NCBI RefSeq assembly: GCF_015143595.1
Contig: NZ_WYEU01000003.1
Span: forward strand, 62,001-126,000
Source of the DNA: Sneathiella sp. P13V-1
GTDB taxonomy: Bacteria; Pseudomonadota; Alphaproteobacteria; Sneathiellales; Sneathiellaceae
Reading direction: 5' to 3'
DNA length: 64,000 nt
The position numbers were made by a program, and so were the translations under genes. The notes beneath the pieces are model-generated. The model was not told the DNA's origin, made no database searches, and worked only from the letters and a program-made list of their open reading frames with translations. This document shows positions 57,198-64,000 of this stretch, piece by piece (the first letter of the stretch is position 1; each line of letters starts with the position of its first letter).

Positions 57198-57932
57198 ATG
57201 TTTCGCTGCTTTGCCATGTTAATCTTACTATCAATTACCATGCCACTGCAGGCTTTTGCTGCGCCAGTGTGCAGCAGCATGAAGATTGCCTATTCCGAAA
57301 ATTGGTATCCCCTTTCCTATGACACGCAGTCCTCAAAAGCGCTGGGAATTGCCCTTGATATTCACCGAAGCATTTTGAAAAAACTCAAAATTCAAGCTGA
57401 ATTTCTGAGCGAGATACCTTGGAAACGACAATTATCAATGGTGCAAGATGGTGCGATTGATGCAATAGCGACCCTCAATTACAACGAAGACCGAGCAAGG
57501 ACATACATTCTAACGGCTCCCATTCATCAGTTTAAGGTCCGCGCCTTCGCGAAAAAAGGAAAGGGCACAACTTTTGAAAATGTCAGTGATTTAAAAAATT
57601 TCCGCATCGCCTATTCAAGAGGCTCAAGTTATGGGAGGGTATTTAACGAACTCGCCGCTAACAGCCCCCTAATTCAACCCATAAACGGTACCAAAAAAAT
57701 TATTGAACTATTGATTGCTGATCGCGTTGACTTCATTGTTCTTCCCCATCACTTGGGCGAGAAACTTATCGTGGACGCCGGGTATCAGAATGCGATTGAA
57801 GCAACGGGACCTGTGATATTTTATCAAAATGTCCACATGGCAATTTCCAAGAAATCACAGTGCTCAGATATCGTTGACAGTTATAACGAGGCATTAAAGG
57901 AAATAAGACAGCAGAAGGATATTTCTGGCTGA
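57198..57932 (+). CDS. Orphan family-3 solute-binding-like periplasmic protein
   Basis: A 244-residue exported protein starting at the ATG at 57198; the frame extends to a TTG at 57180. The signal peptide ends near QAFA. The body has SENWYPLSYDTQSSKALGIALDIHRSILKKL, IPWKRQLSMVQDGAIDAI and a late SYGRVFNELAAN, of SBP_bac_3 type. Its stop codon abuts the stop of the next, convergent gene with no spacer. Orphan: no transport partner seen. Confidence 0.82.
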   Translation: MFRCFAMLILLSITMPLQAFAAPVCSSMKIAYSENWYPLSYDTQSSKALGIALDIHRSILKKLKIQAEFLSEIPWKRQLSMVQDGAIDAIATLNYNEDRARTYILTAPIHQFKVRAFAKKGKGTTFENVSDLKNFRIAYSRGSSYGRVFNELAANSPLIQPINGTKKIIELLIADRVDFIVLPHHLGEKLIVDAGYQNAIEATGPVIFYQNVHMAISKKSQCSDIVDSYNEALKEIRQQKDISG

Positions 57933-58730
57933 TTAATAAATACTGTGCCCGAGGTACTTATCCTTGATCTTCCAGAGCAAGTCTCGATTTTGAGGTTTGG
58001 CAAATTCACCATCTAGCAACGCCAGAAACTCAGCCCCCCAAGAGACATTTGGATTCACCGCCAGAAAGAATGGTTTAGGACTCTGGCACCCGTTAATTCG
58101 GTAGCGAGCAGCGATATCAGTTCCTTTTTGATTATTTTGCTCAAGTTCCAAATACCATTTCACAATATTGATATCTTCCACAAGTGTATCAATGCGCCCC
58201 GCATTAAGAAGCTTCATTAAACGAACCAACCCTTCACTACCGGCCACACTTATCAAATGGCTTTTATTCTCAGGCTGGGAAATATACGTATCAGTGGGCT
58301 CTCCATAACCATAATTTGCAACATAGCCTAACTTGCCATTGAACGATCTCAAAGAGGAAGGACCGTCGTAATTCCAATTGTTCTGCGACAAAGAAATATA
58401 ACATACCTGATATGTATCAATTGGAATTTTTGTCATTCTAAAATCAGGCGCTTCGGAGTAAACAGCGGTTAGAAGGCCGCTTATGTCATTATCATTTCGC
58501 GCCACTTCGATCGCCCTACTCCAAGGGTAAGAGCTTACGACCAGTTCAATACCATGTTTCCCTAATATAGTTTCAAGATATTCATGGACTATGCCTTTTA
58601 CGCCGCCCTCATCACAGGCATACGGACACCAGTCTGTTGTTGCAAGTGCTACAGTCTTAGGGATATCGGCATTAACTGGCCGGGCCAAAAGAAGGCCAAA
58701 TCCTAATAAACCAAGCATCTTTAAATACAT
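57933..58730 (-). CDS. Orphan family-3 solute-binding-like periplasmic protein
   Basis: A 265-residue exported protein. A signal peptide (LGLLGFGLLLARPVNA) is followed by TTDWCPYACDEGGVKGIVHEYLETILGKHG (two cysteines in place of the usual aromatic-rich opening) and SYPWSRAIEVARNDNDISGLL. SBP_bac_3-like fold, orphan of transport genes. It is divergent from the ATP-grasp operon that begins 142 bp away, so it could be linked to it in function (inference only). Confidence 0.82.
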   Translation of the reverse strand: MYLKMLGLLGFGLLLARPVNADIPKTVALATTDWCPYACDEGGVKGIVHEYLETILGKHGIELVVSSYPWSRAIEVARNDNDISGLLTAVYSEAPDFRMTKIPIDTYQVCYISLSQNNWNYDGPSSLRSFNGKLGYVANYGYGEPTDTYISQPENKSHLISVAGSEGLVRLMKLLNAGRIDTLVEDINIVKWYLELEQNNQKGTDIAARYRINGCQSPKPFFLAVNPNVSWGAEFLALLDGEFAKPQNRDLLWKIKDKYLGHSIY

Positions 58731-58872
58731 AAAAATATGCGCCCTATTAAGTTATAATTTATTAATATATATCGATAAAACAATTTTGGAAATGTATCTT
58801 CTTTTGCAGCTTGTTAACCATATCTCTGATATGACAAAGAGAAGAACGAAAAACTTCGGCAGGCGCTAAAAT

Positions 58873-60057
58873 ATGAGATTATTACTTGTTGATCTTCACA
58901 GCAATGCATGTATGGCAAAGCTGCCTTCAAGACTGAAGTTCCTGGATGTCGAGTGTTTTGCTTTTGGCGAAAATGAAACCCTTTTGATGAAAAGCGGTTT
59001 GATTAAGCAAAAATATGGTGCGAAAAGGACCAACGGCAAAATGACTGAAAGAAGTTTTATGTCATCTTTGATTTTTGCCATCGACCATTGCAATCCTGAT
59101 TTTATGGTGACCAATGACGAATTTATCATTCATTCACTCATGAAAATGAGCGCGAATTACAAATCCTCTGAAAAGGCACATCCTGATCCAATAAAAAAAT
59201 TTATAAAACTTATTGATCGATCTTTTTTCGAAGATGTGAACGATGCTTTGCGGCCAAATTCCCTGGAAAAAGCAGAAGCCGCAGGTTTTCCAGTCCCACA
59301 GTTCGAGACAATTCAGAGCTCAGAAGCTTTGAATACCAGCCTCCAAACGACCCCTCGTCCCTTTTTTCTGAAAGAAAGCCTCTCAATCGGAAGGCAAGGC
59401 GTTTTGTATATTGAGGAAAGCACAAAGGATCTCTGGGTACGAAGCGCACTTGAGGCGGCAACTGCGCCTTCTCCGTCTCACCCATATGTGGCCCAGCAAC
59501 CTGCGGATGGCACTGAAATGACGATTTCTTTCGCAGCCTATCAGGGACGATTGCTCGGCTACACCGTCGCCAAACCCCTAAAAACAATATTTAAAGGCGG
59601 ACCGAGCACAGTGATCGAAGGCCAATATCGCCCTCAATGGCAGAAGGTAATTTCCAATTTTGTAACATTAACCGGTTATAATGGATTTGGCGGATTTGAC
59701 GTAATCGATAGAGGAAAAGGTCTTCCTCAAGTCATCGAAGCAAATATGCGGCTCACCCATACGGTTCCATGTGCCCATAAACTTGGATCAAACCTTTTGG
59801 AATTATTCGTTAGTGCGGCAAAGGGAGAGATGCCTGAAGACGCTGAAGCTGTCCACAAAAAACATAAGCAGGCCTTTGCACTTTACCCTGAAGAACTTAT
59901 GCGAGACATGGATAGCCCCCTGTTAGATGAACTCCCCCTGGACGGGCCTTGGTCTGACCCCAGGATTATTCGGCATATGACCCAATATATTCGAAATGAT
60001 GTTCGCTATCCGTCAAATGACCTCGAAAGCAGATTTAACCAAAAACTGAGAAAGTAG
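58873..60057 (+). CDS. ATP-grasp ligase of unknown substrate
   Basis: A 394-residue protein of ATP-grasp type. The N-terminal region (1-130) is a Rossmann-like segment (MRLLLVDLHSNACMAKLP). The ATP-grasp core includes RPFFLKESLSIGRQGVLYIEE (nucleotide-binding Lys), PYVAQQPADGTEMTISFAAYQGRLLG and GFGGFDVIDRGKGLPQVIEANMRLTHT (metal-binding Glu/Asn). It may join a carboxylate to an amine. It is the first gene of a compact operon with an adenylating enzyme, a GNAT enzyme and an acyl carrier protein, 4 bp before the next start. AGGCG precedes the ATG at 58873. Confidence 0.85.
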   Translation: MRLLLVDLHSNACMAKLPSRLKFLDVECFAFGENETLLMKSGLIKQKYGAKRTNGKMTERSFMSSLIFAIDHCNPDFMVTNDEFIIHSLMKMSANYKSSEKAHPDPIKKFIKLIDRSFFEDVNDALRPNSLEKAEAAGFPVPQFETIQSSEALNTSLQTTPRPFFLKESLSIGRQGVLYIEESTKDLWVRSALEAATAPSPSHPYVAQQPADGTEMTISFAAYQGRLLGYTVAKPLKTIFKGGPSTVIEGQYRPQWQKVISNFVTLTGYNGFGGFDVIDRGKGLPQVIEANMRLTHTVPCAHKLGSNLLELFVSAAKGEMPEDAEAVHKKHKQAFALYPEELMRDMDSPLLDELPLDGPWSDPRIIRHMTQYIRNDVRYPSNDLESRFNQKLRK

Positions 60058-60061
60058 AAAG

Positions 60062-61480
60062 ATGCTCTTCAACAGTTTCCTGAACATAGGCCGAATTGCC
60101 ACCACTGAAGACGGCAAATTTATTAAAGCCACAGAACTGCTCAACCGTATTCAAGACCGAAAAGGGCAGTTTGAAAAGGTTATGAAAGCCGGTGACATTG
60201 TTATGATATGTCACGGGGGTAGTGCTGAATTTGTGGTTGATTTACTGGCAAGCTGGTCGCTGGGGGCTGCGGCAGCTTGTGTAAATCCCGCTGCAACCGA
60301 AAATGAAATCAATAATCTGGTAGATTTTATCGAGCCCAGCCTGCTCATTCGGGATAGTGAAAACACTCCGGAGATATTGAAAGAAAGTAACGTAGCCTAT
60401 CCTGCGTCTTTCAACCTCGACAACCCCGCTTTGTATCTATTTACGTCAGGAACTACAGGAACCCCAAAGGGGGTAGAGCATTCGTTTAGATCCCTACTCG
60501 CGCGATTTACGCTTAACCAAACTTATATTGGAAAAGAAAACTTTGAGCGCACGCTTTGTGCCCTTCCAACCCATTTTGGTCATGGATTAATTGGCAATCT
60601 ATTAACCCCTCTTCTTGTGGGAGGCGATGTCGTCCTGCTCAGCGACAAATCTCCAATGGGATTGTCAAAACTGGGACAAATAATTGACGACTTTGACATC
60701 AATTTCCTGAGTTCCGTTCCTTCATTTTGGAAAATGGCGCTTCGCCTCTCCAAGCCTCCCCAAAAGGGCACCCTAAAAAGACTTCATGTCGGCTCTGCTC
60801 CTTTGTCCCTGGAACTCTGGCAAGAAATTGCTACCTGGGCCGGGACCGATAACGTCTACAACATGTATGGGATTACAGAAACCGCAAACTGGATTGGCGG
60901 CACATCGCTTCAAGAAGGCGCGGATGCTGATGGTCTTATTGGATCAGTGTGGGGTGGCAGCGCTTTGGTAAAAAATACTGAAAATGGCGAAATTTCAAAA
61001 TCAGGTACCGGTGAACTCCTGATACAGAGTCCCTCCTTGATGAACGGTTATTTTAAACAACCTGAGTTAACCGCAGACGTCCTGAAAGAAGGATGGTTTC
61101 ACACAGGTGATATTGGACAAATTGAAGAGGATGGGAGCATCAGGATTACCGGCCGCCAAAAATCCGAGATCAATAAAGCGGGCATGAAAATTCTTCCTGA
61201 GGAAATTGATCTGCTGCTTGAAAAGCACGAAAACATTCAGGAGGTGTGCACTTTTGGCCTGCCCGACCCAATAAGTGGCGAGCGTGTTGCCGCTGCAGTT
61301 GTAACCGATGGCTCTGAACTGAACGGCGCGACCTTATCAAAATGGATGACCCCCCTCATTCGCAAAGATGCCATCCCGGAAAAATGGTTTTTTGTCACCG
61401 AAATTCCAAAAACAGACCGGGGTAAAATCAACAGAGACAATGTGAGAAATGTCTGCCTTGAACAGGACACTAGCAAATGA
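60062..61480 (+). CDS. Acyl/amino-acyl-adenylating enzyme (ANL superfamily)
   Basis: A 472-residue member of the adenylate-forming superfamily. The phosphate-binding loop is LFTSGTTGTPKGVEHS; NMYGITETANW and GWFHTGDIGQIEEDG are the A5 and A7 motifs. GRQKSEINKAGMKI (A8) and the C-terminal catalytic Lys in KTDRGKINRD (A10) complete it. It would activate an acid as adenylate and load it onto the acyl carrier protein at the end of the operon. Substrate unknown. It starts 4 bp after the ATP-grasp gene and overlaps the GNAT gene by 4 bp (ATGA). Confidence 0.9.
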   Translation: MLFNSFLNIGRIATTEDGKFIKATELLNRIQDRKGQFEKVMKAGDIVMICHGGSAEFVVDLLASWSLGAAAACVNPAATENEINNLVDFIEPSLLIRDSENTPEILKESNVAYPASFNLDNPALYLFTSGTTGTPKGVEHSFRSLLARFTLNQTYIGKENFERTLCALPTHFGHGLIGNLLTPLLVGGDVVLLSDKSPMGLSKLGQIIDDFDINFLSSVPSFWKMALRLSKPPQKGTLKRLHVGSAPLSLELWQEIATWAGTDNVYNMYGITETANWIGGTSLQEGADADGLIGSVWGGSALVKNTENGEISKSGTGELLIQSPSLMNGYFKQPELTADVLKEGWFHTGDIGQIEEDGSIRITGRQKSEINKAGMKILPEEIDLLLEKHENIQEVCTFGLPDPISGERVAAAVVTDGSELNGATLSKWMTPLIRKDAIPEKWFFVTEIPKTDRGKINRDNVRNVCLEQDTSK

Positions 61481-62061
61481 ACAAAACAAAAGGGCCTGAC
61501 ATAAATCTGGAGACGAAGAATTATGTTCTGCGATCCGTCAAGGACGGACACATTACCGACGCTGTCGTTTCTTGGTACTCCGATAAGGAAGTCATGCGCT
61601 TCATGAATGACAGAATGGATCTGTCACGTGAAAACCTGTGCAAGATGTTTAACCGATACGACAATAGGGATAATTACGCCGTTTTCATTCAGGACAAAGA
61701 AAATGGTAATCCTGTTGGCATCTTTCGCATCTATATAGACAGACGGCACAATCAGGCAACAACCAGTATCATGATCGGCAATAAGGAATATTGGGGGAAA
61801 AATGTTGTTCTTGAGGTTCGAAATATTTTCCTCGATACTCTGTTCAAGAAGGTGAAATTGCGTAAAGTCTGTGGATTTGTACGAGGGCGCAATTTCCCAG
61901 CTCATTTAAACTATATGAAGCAGGGTTTTACAAAAGAAGGTGTTCGCCGGCAGCATTTCCTAAATCGAGATAAAGAATATGAAGACATTGTAGAGTTTGG
62001 CCTGTTAAGCGAAGAATGGTTCGCGCGTGAAGATATACAAAAAGAAGGGCAAGGAAACTGA
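61477..62061 (+). CDS. GNAT-family acetyltransferase (RimJ/RimL-like)
   Basis: A 194-residue GNAT enzyme. It opens with YVLRSVKDGHITDAVVSWYSDKEVMRFMNDR and has a later IMIGNKEYWGKNVVLEVRNIF (acetyl-CoA site) and VRGRNFPAHLNYMKQGFTKEG. This style occurs in ribosomal-protein acetyltransferases and in sugar-amine N-acetyltransferases. Translational coupling (ATGA overlap) to the adenylating enzyme points to acylation within the same pathway, perhaps with acyl-ACP as donor. Confidence 0.87.
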   Translation: MNKTKGPDINLETKNYVLRSVKDGHITDAVVSWYSDKEVMRFMNDRMDLSRENLCKMFNRYDNRDNYAVFIQDKENGNPVGIFRIYIDRRHNQATTSIMIGNKEYWGKNVVLEVRNIFLDTLFKKVKLRKVCGFVRGRNFPAHLNYMKQGFTKEGVRRQHFLNRDKEYEDIVEFGLLSEEWFAREDIQKEGQGN

Positions 62062-62062
62062 A

Positions 62063-62293
62063 ATGTCGTCAATAGATGCTGCTAAATCTGTTTTGGCTGA
62101 AATCCTGGAGATCGAAACGTCGGAACTTACGGACGAAGATACTATCGAAAGTGTTGAAAGGTGGGACAGCCTCAATCACATGCGTATGATCATGCTGCTT
62201 GAAGAGAAACACAAAACCACTGTTGCCACCGATGATGCGATGGAGATGTTCACACTGCAGGCCATTGCTTCCTGGATAGAAAAGCAAACATAA
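62063..62293 (+). CDS. Acyl carrier protein
   Basis: A 76-residue acidic carrier protein starting at the ATG at 62063, 7 bp after AAGGA; the longer frame overlaps the GNAT gene. The 4'-phosphopantetheine serine is S36 in WDSLNHM. It differs from housekeeping AcpP (DSLDTVE) and is similar to specialised carrier proteins of small biosynthetic clusters. It is last of the four-gene operon, 1 bp after the GNAT gene, and is followed by a strong terminator. Confidence 0.92.
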   Translation: MSSIDAAKSVLAEILEIETSELTDEDTIESVERWDSLNHMRMIMLLEEKHKTTVATDDAMEMFTLQAIASWIEKQT

Positions 62294-62330
62294 AAAACAC
62301 CCCTGATTACTTAGGGGCGTTTTTTTTGTT
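62293..62330. terminator. Bidirectional terminator between the ACP operon and a chemoreceptor gene
   Basis: A stem of about 8 bp (ACACCCCT / AGGGGCGT with one G-T pair on the minus strand) flanked by A6 on the left and T8 on the right. It ends both the ACP operon and the minus-strand receptor gene. Confidence 0.9.
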
Positions 62331-62335
62331 CTTAC

Positions 62336-64000
62336 TTAGGCGCGCACTCGAGCAAGGAAGTTATTCACTTCCGCCTCAAGTTCCGTGACCTCCTTAGAGA
62401 GAGATGCAGAGACCAGTTTGACTTCACCGGCGGTTGCGCCTGTTGTCTGTGCTGCCTGATTTACCCCTTCAATATTGCGAGATACTTCCTGAGTACTTTG
62501 GGCCGCTTGCTGGACAGATCTGCTAATCTCGCCTGTCGCCGCGCCCTGCTCTTCCACTGCAGATGCAATGCTTGTCGCAATCTCGTTGATCTGTCCAATC
62601 GTGGAAGTAATACTTCCAATTGCTCCTACCGCACTGGATGTCTCATCCTGCACGGCTTTGATCTGGCTGGAGATTTCCTCTGTAGCCTTGGCTGTCTGAC
62701 TTGCAAGGTTCTTAACCTCACTAGCCACAACTGCGAAGCCTTTACCTGCATCCCCCGCACGTGCGGCTTCAATGGTTGCGTTCAATGCCAGCAAGTTTGT
62801 TTGCCCTGCAATATCATTAATCAAACCAACGACGTCGCCAATTCGAGACGCCGCTTCGTTCAGGCTGGTCACCATCTGATTGGTACGCTCAGCTTCCGTT
62901 ACAGCGCCATTTGCTATATTAGCAGCCTGACCAACCTGACGGCTGATTTCATTAATGGAAGAGGTGAGCTCCTCGGTCGCGGCTGCAACGCTATCCACAC
63001 TTGCGCTGGCAACATCAGAGGCGGCAGAAACCGACCCGGAACGTTGTTCCGTGTCACTGGCAGCATTACTCATCACATCAGAACTTGCTTCCATTTGAGT
63101 GGTCGCTGAAGCGAAACTTTCAACCAGGTGCTTAACGCTGCCTTCAAAGTCATCAGCAAGTTTAGTAAGCTCGGCCTTACGTTGTACTTCGGCTTCCTGC
63201 TCAAGGCGTTCTTTTTCAGCACGGGCGCGTTCTTCAGCTTCACGCGCTTCCTGTTCCGCCTTATGTTCAGCCTCTTCGCGCTCTCGACGTTGTCGTTCAC
63301 TTTCGACACGCATCTGCTCAGCTTCACGTGCATTATCACGGAAACCAACCAGAGCCGTTGCCATAGCTGTAATTTCATCACTTCCTGCAACAGCAACTTC
63401 TGTGTTCAAATCTCCGCCGGCAATTTGCGTCATGTCACGAACAAGGGCATTCAGGCGTTTCATCAAATTGCGACCAACATATAGCCACGCGATCAACACT
63501 GCAAAAACAAGACTTGCTATAGAAATTGTAGCTAGTATGACTTTTCCTTGCGTGATCTGCTCATCAGCTGCTTTGATTGCAGCTGCAGTGCCTGCTTTAA
63601 TTTCTTCTGAGATTTTACCGACAACTTCAGACATAGCTTCTACGCCTTGCTTTAACCCAAAGCTGATCTGTTGAACCTCACCCAGAGTTTTAATATAAGC
63701 ACGCCGGTTTTCGAGAATACCGCCTTCACGTCCGGCTGAGTCAGCGAGTTTCACCGCGAGGTCTGATAACTTGGCCTTCCCTTCAAAATCGGGAAGCAAA
63801 AGAGAAATTTTCAACCGAGTACTGTAAACCGTAAATTCGTCTTCAAGCTCTTTCAAAGTTGTGAGATCAGTTGCAACATTCATTCTGTTGAGAAGAGCTG
63901 CGCTCATATTCAGGTTGCTCATAAGATTTATGGCACGGCCATAAATTTCCACATCCTGTTCAATCAGCTTCACGACACCTTCTTGAACTTTCTCAAGATT
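62336..64000 (-). CDS. Methyl-accepting chemotaxis protein (N-terminus beyond window)
   Basis: The frame is open from the right edge to 62336, about 554 residues visible, so the real start lies beyond the window; the GTG at 63973 is not a convincing start. The visible part has a helical-bundle sensor region, a membrane helix ([19 protein letters not shown]), HAMP, a long Glu/Arg coiled coil and the signalling domain with [22 protein letters not shown]. The first membrane helix is missing. The cytoplasmic half is very similar in plan to the receptor at 30.7 kb. Confidence 0.93.
   Translation of the reverse strand, partial: NLEKVQEGVVKLIEQDVEIYGRAINLMSNLNMSAALLNRMNVATDLTTLKELEDEFTVYSTRLKISLLLPDFEGKAKLSDLAVKLADSAGREGGILENRRAYIKTLGEVQQISFGLKQGVEAMSEVVGKISEEIKAGTAAAIKAADEQITQGKVILATISIASLVFAVLIAWLYVGRNLMKRLNALVRDMTQIAGGDLNTEVAVAGSDEITAMATALVGFRDNAREAEQMRVESERQRREREEAEHKAEQEAREAEERARAEKERLEQEAEVQRKAELTKLADDFEGSVKHLVESFASATTQMEASSDVMSNAASDTEQRSGSVSAASDVASASVDSVAAATEELTSSINEISRQVGQAANIANGAVTEAERTNQMVTSLNEAASRIGDVVGLINDIAGQTNLLALNATIEAARAGDAGKGFAVVASEVKNLASQTAKATEEISSQIKAVQDETSSAVGAIGSITSTIGQINEIATSIASAVEEQGAATGEISRSVQQAAQSTQEVSRNIEGVNQAAQTTGATAGEVKLVSASLSKEVTELEAEVNNFLARVRA

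Noticed and set aside
58591-58869. Plus-strand 92-codon frame before the ATP-grasp gene
   Set aside because: It is mostly antisense to the solute-binding protein at 57933-58730 and has no ribosome site or recognisable domain.

Overview
The window looks like a marine, Gram-negative alphaproteobacterium with moderate G+C. Supporting signs are a Tad/Flp pilus locus, the mreBCD-mrdA-rodA and hflKC-DUF2065-degP groupings, glyQ-glyS-ppdK, an IalB-family protein, and methyl-accepting receptors with alphaproteobacterial features. I cannot fix the genus; a Sneathiella/Kiloniella-like lineage is only a guess. No tRNA, rRNA, CRISPR array, insertion sequence or prophage was recognised.

Layout. 1-6.8 kb: part of a Tad pilus locus. 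cpaC (cut by the left edge), cpaB, cpaA and two Flp pilins are on the minus strand. A von Willebrand TadG-like protein diverges from them, and two TadE/F-type minor pilins follow. 6.9-17.6 kb: metG, a lipoprotein hydrolase, a SAM methyltransferase, a 1.2-kilo-residue autotransporter, an IalB-like protein and fadH. 17.8-24.6 kb: an orphan multi-PAS histidine kinase, a His-rich protein of unknown function, and an unusual locus of a YeeE/YedE-type sulfur transporter, a degenerate cupredoxin, a cytochrome P460 carrying about 26 cysteines in Asn-Pro-Cys repeats, and a small secreted protein made almost entirely of the same repeats.

24.7-30.3 kb: cell-shape operon mreB-mreC-mreD-mrdA-rodA. 30.7-34.9 kb: a chemoreceptor, then a TetR regulator divergent from a cytochrome P460 / DUF4142 / amicyanin-type cupredoxin operon with a striking palindromic operator. 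34.9-46.1 kb: ilvI-ilvH-ilvC, miaA/serB, a GNAT enzyme, degP, DUF2065, hflC, hflK and mrp. 46.1-56.2 kb: an orphan solute-binding protein, ppdK, glyS, glyQ, small membrane and regulatory proteins, an S49 peptidase, a TrmN6-like methyltransferase and a polyprenyl diphosphate synthase.

56.2-62.3 kb: three more orphan family-3 solute-binding-like proteins, then a tightly packed four-gene operon (ATP-grasp ligase, acyl-adenylating enzyme, GNAT acetyltransferase, acyl carrier protein) that looks like a miniature carrier-protein-based biosynthetic pathway. The window ends in a second chemoreceptor, cut at the right edge.

The two places most likely to hold undescribed biology are the Asn-Pro-Cys repeat/P460/sulfur-transporter locus (21.3-24.6 kb) and the ATP-grasp/adenylation/GNAT/ACP operon (58.9-62.3 kb). 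The second P460 locus (33.3-34.8 kb), with its TetR operator, is a parallel to the first.
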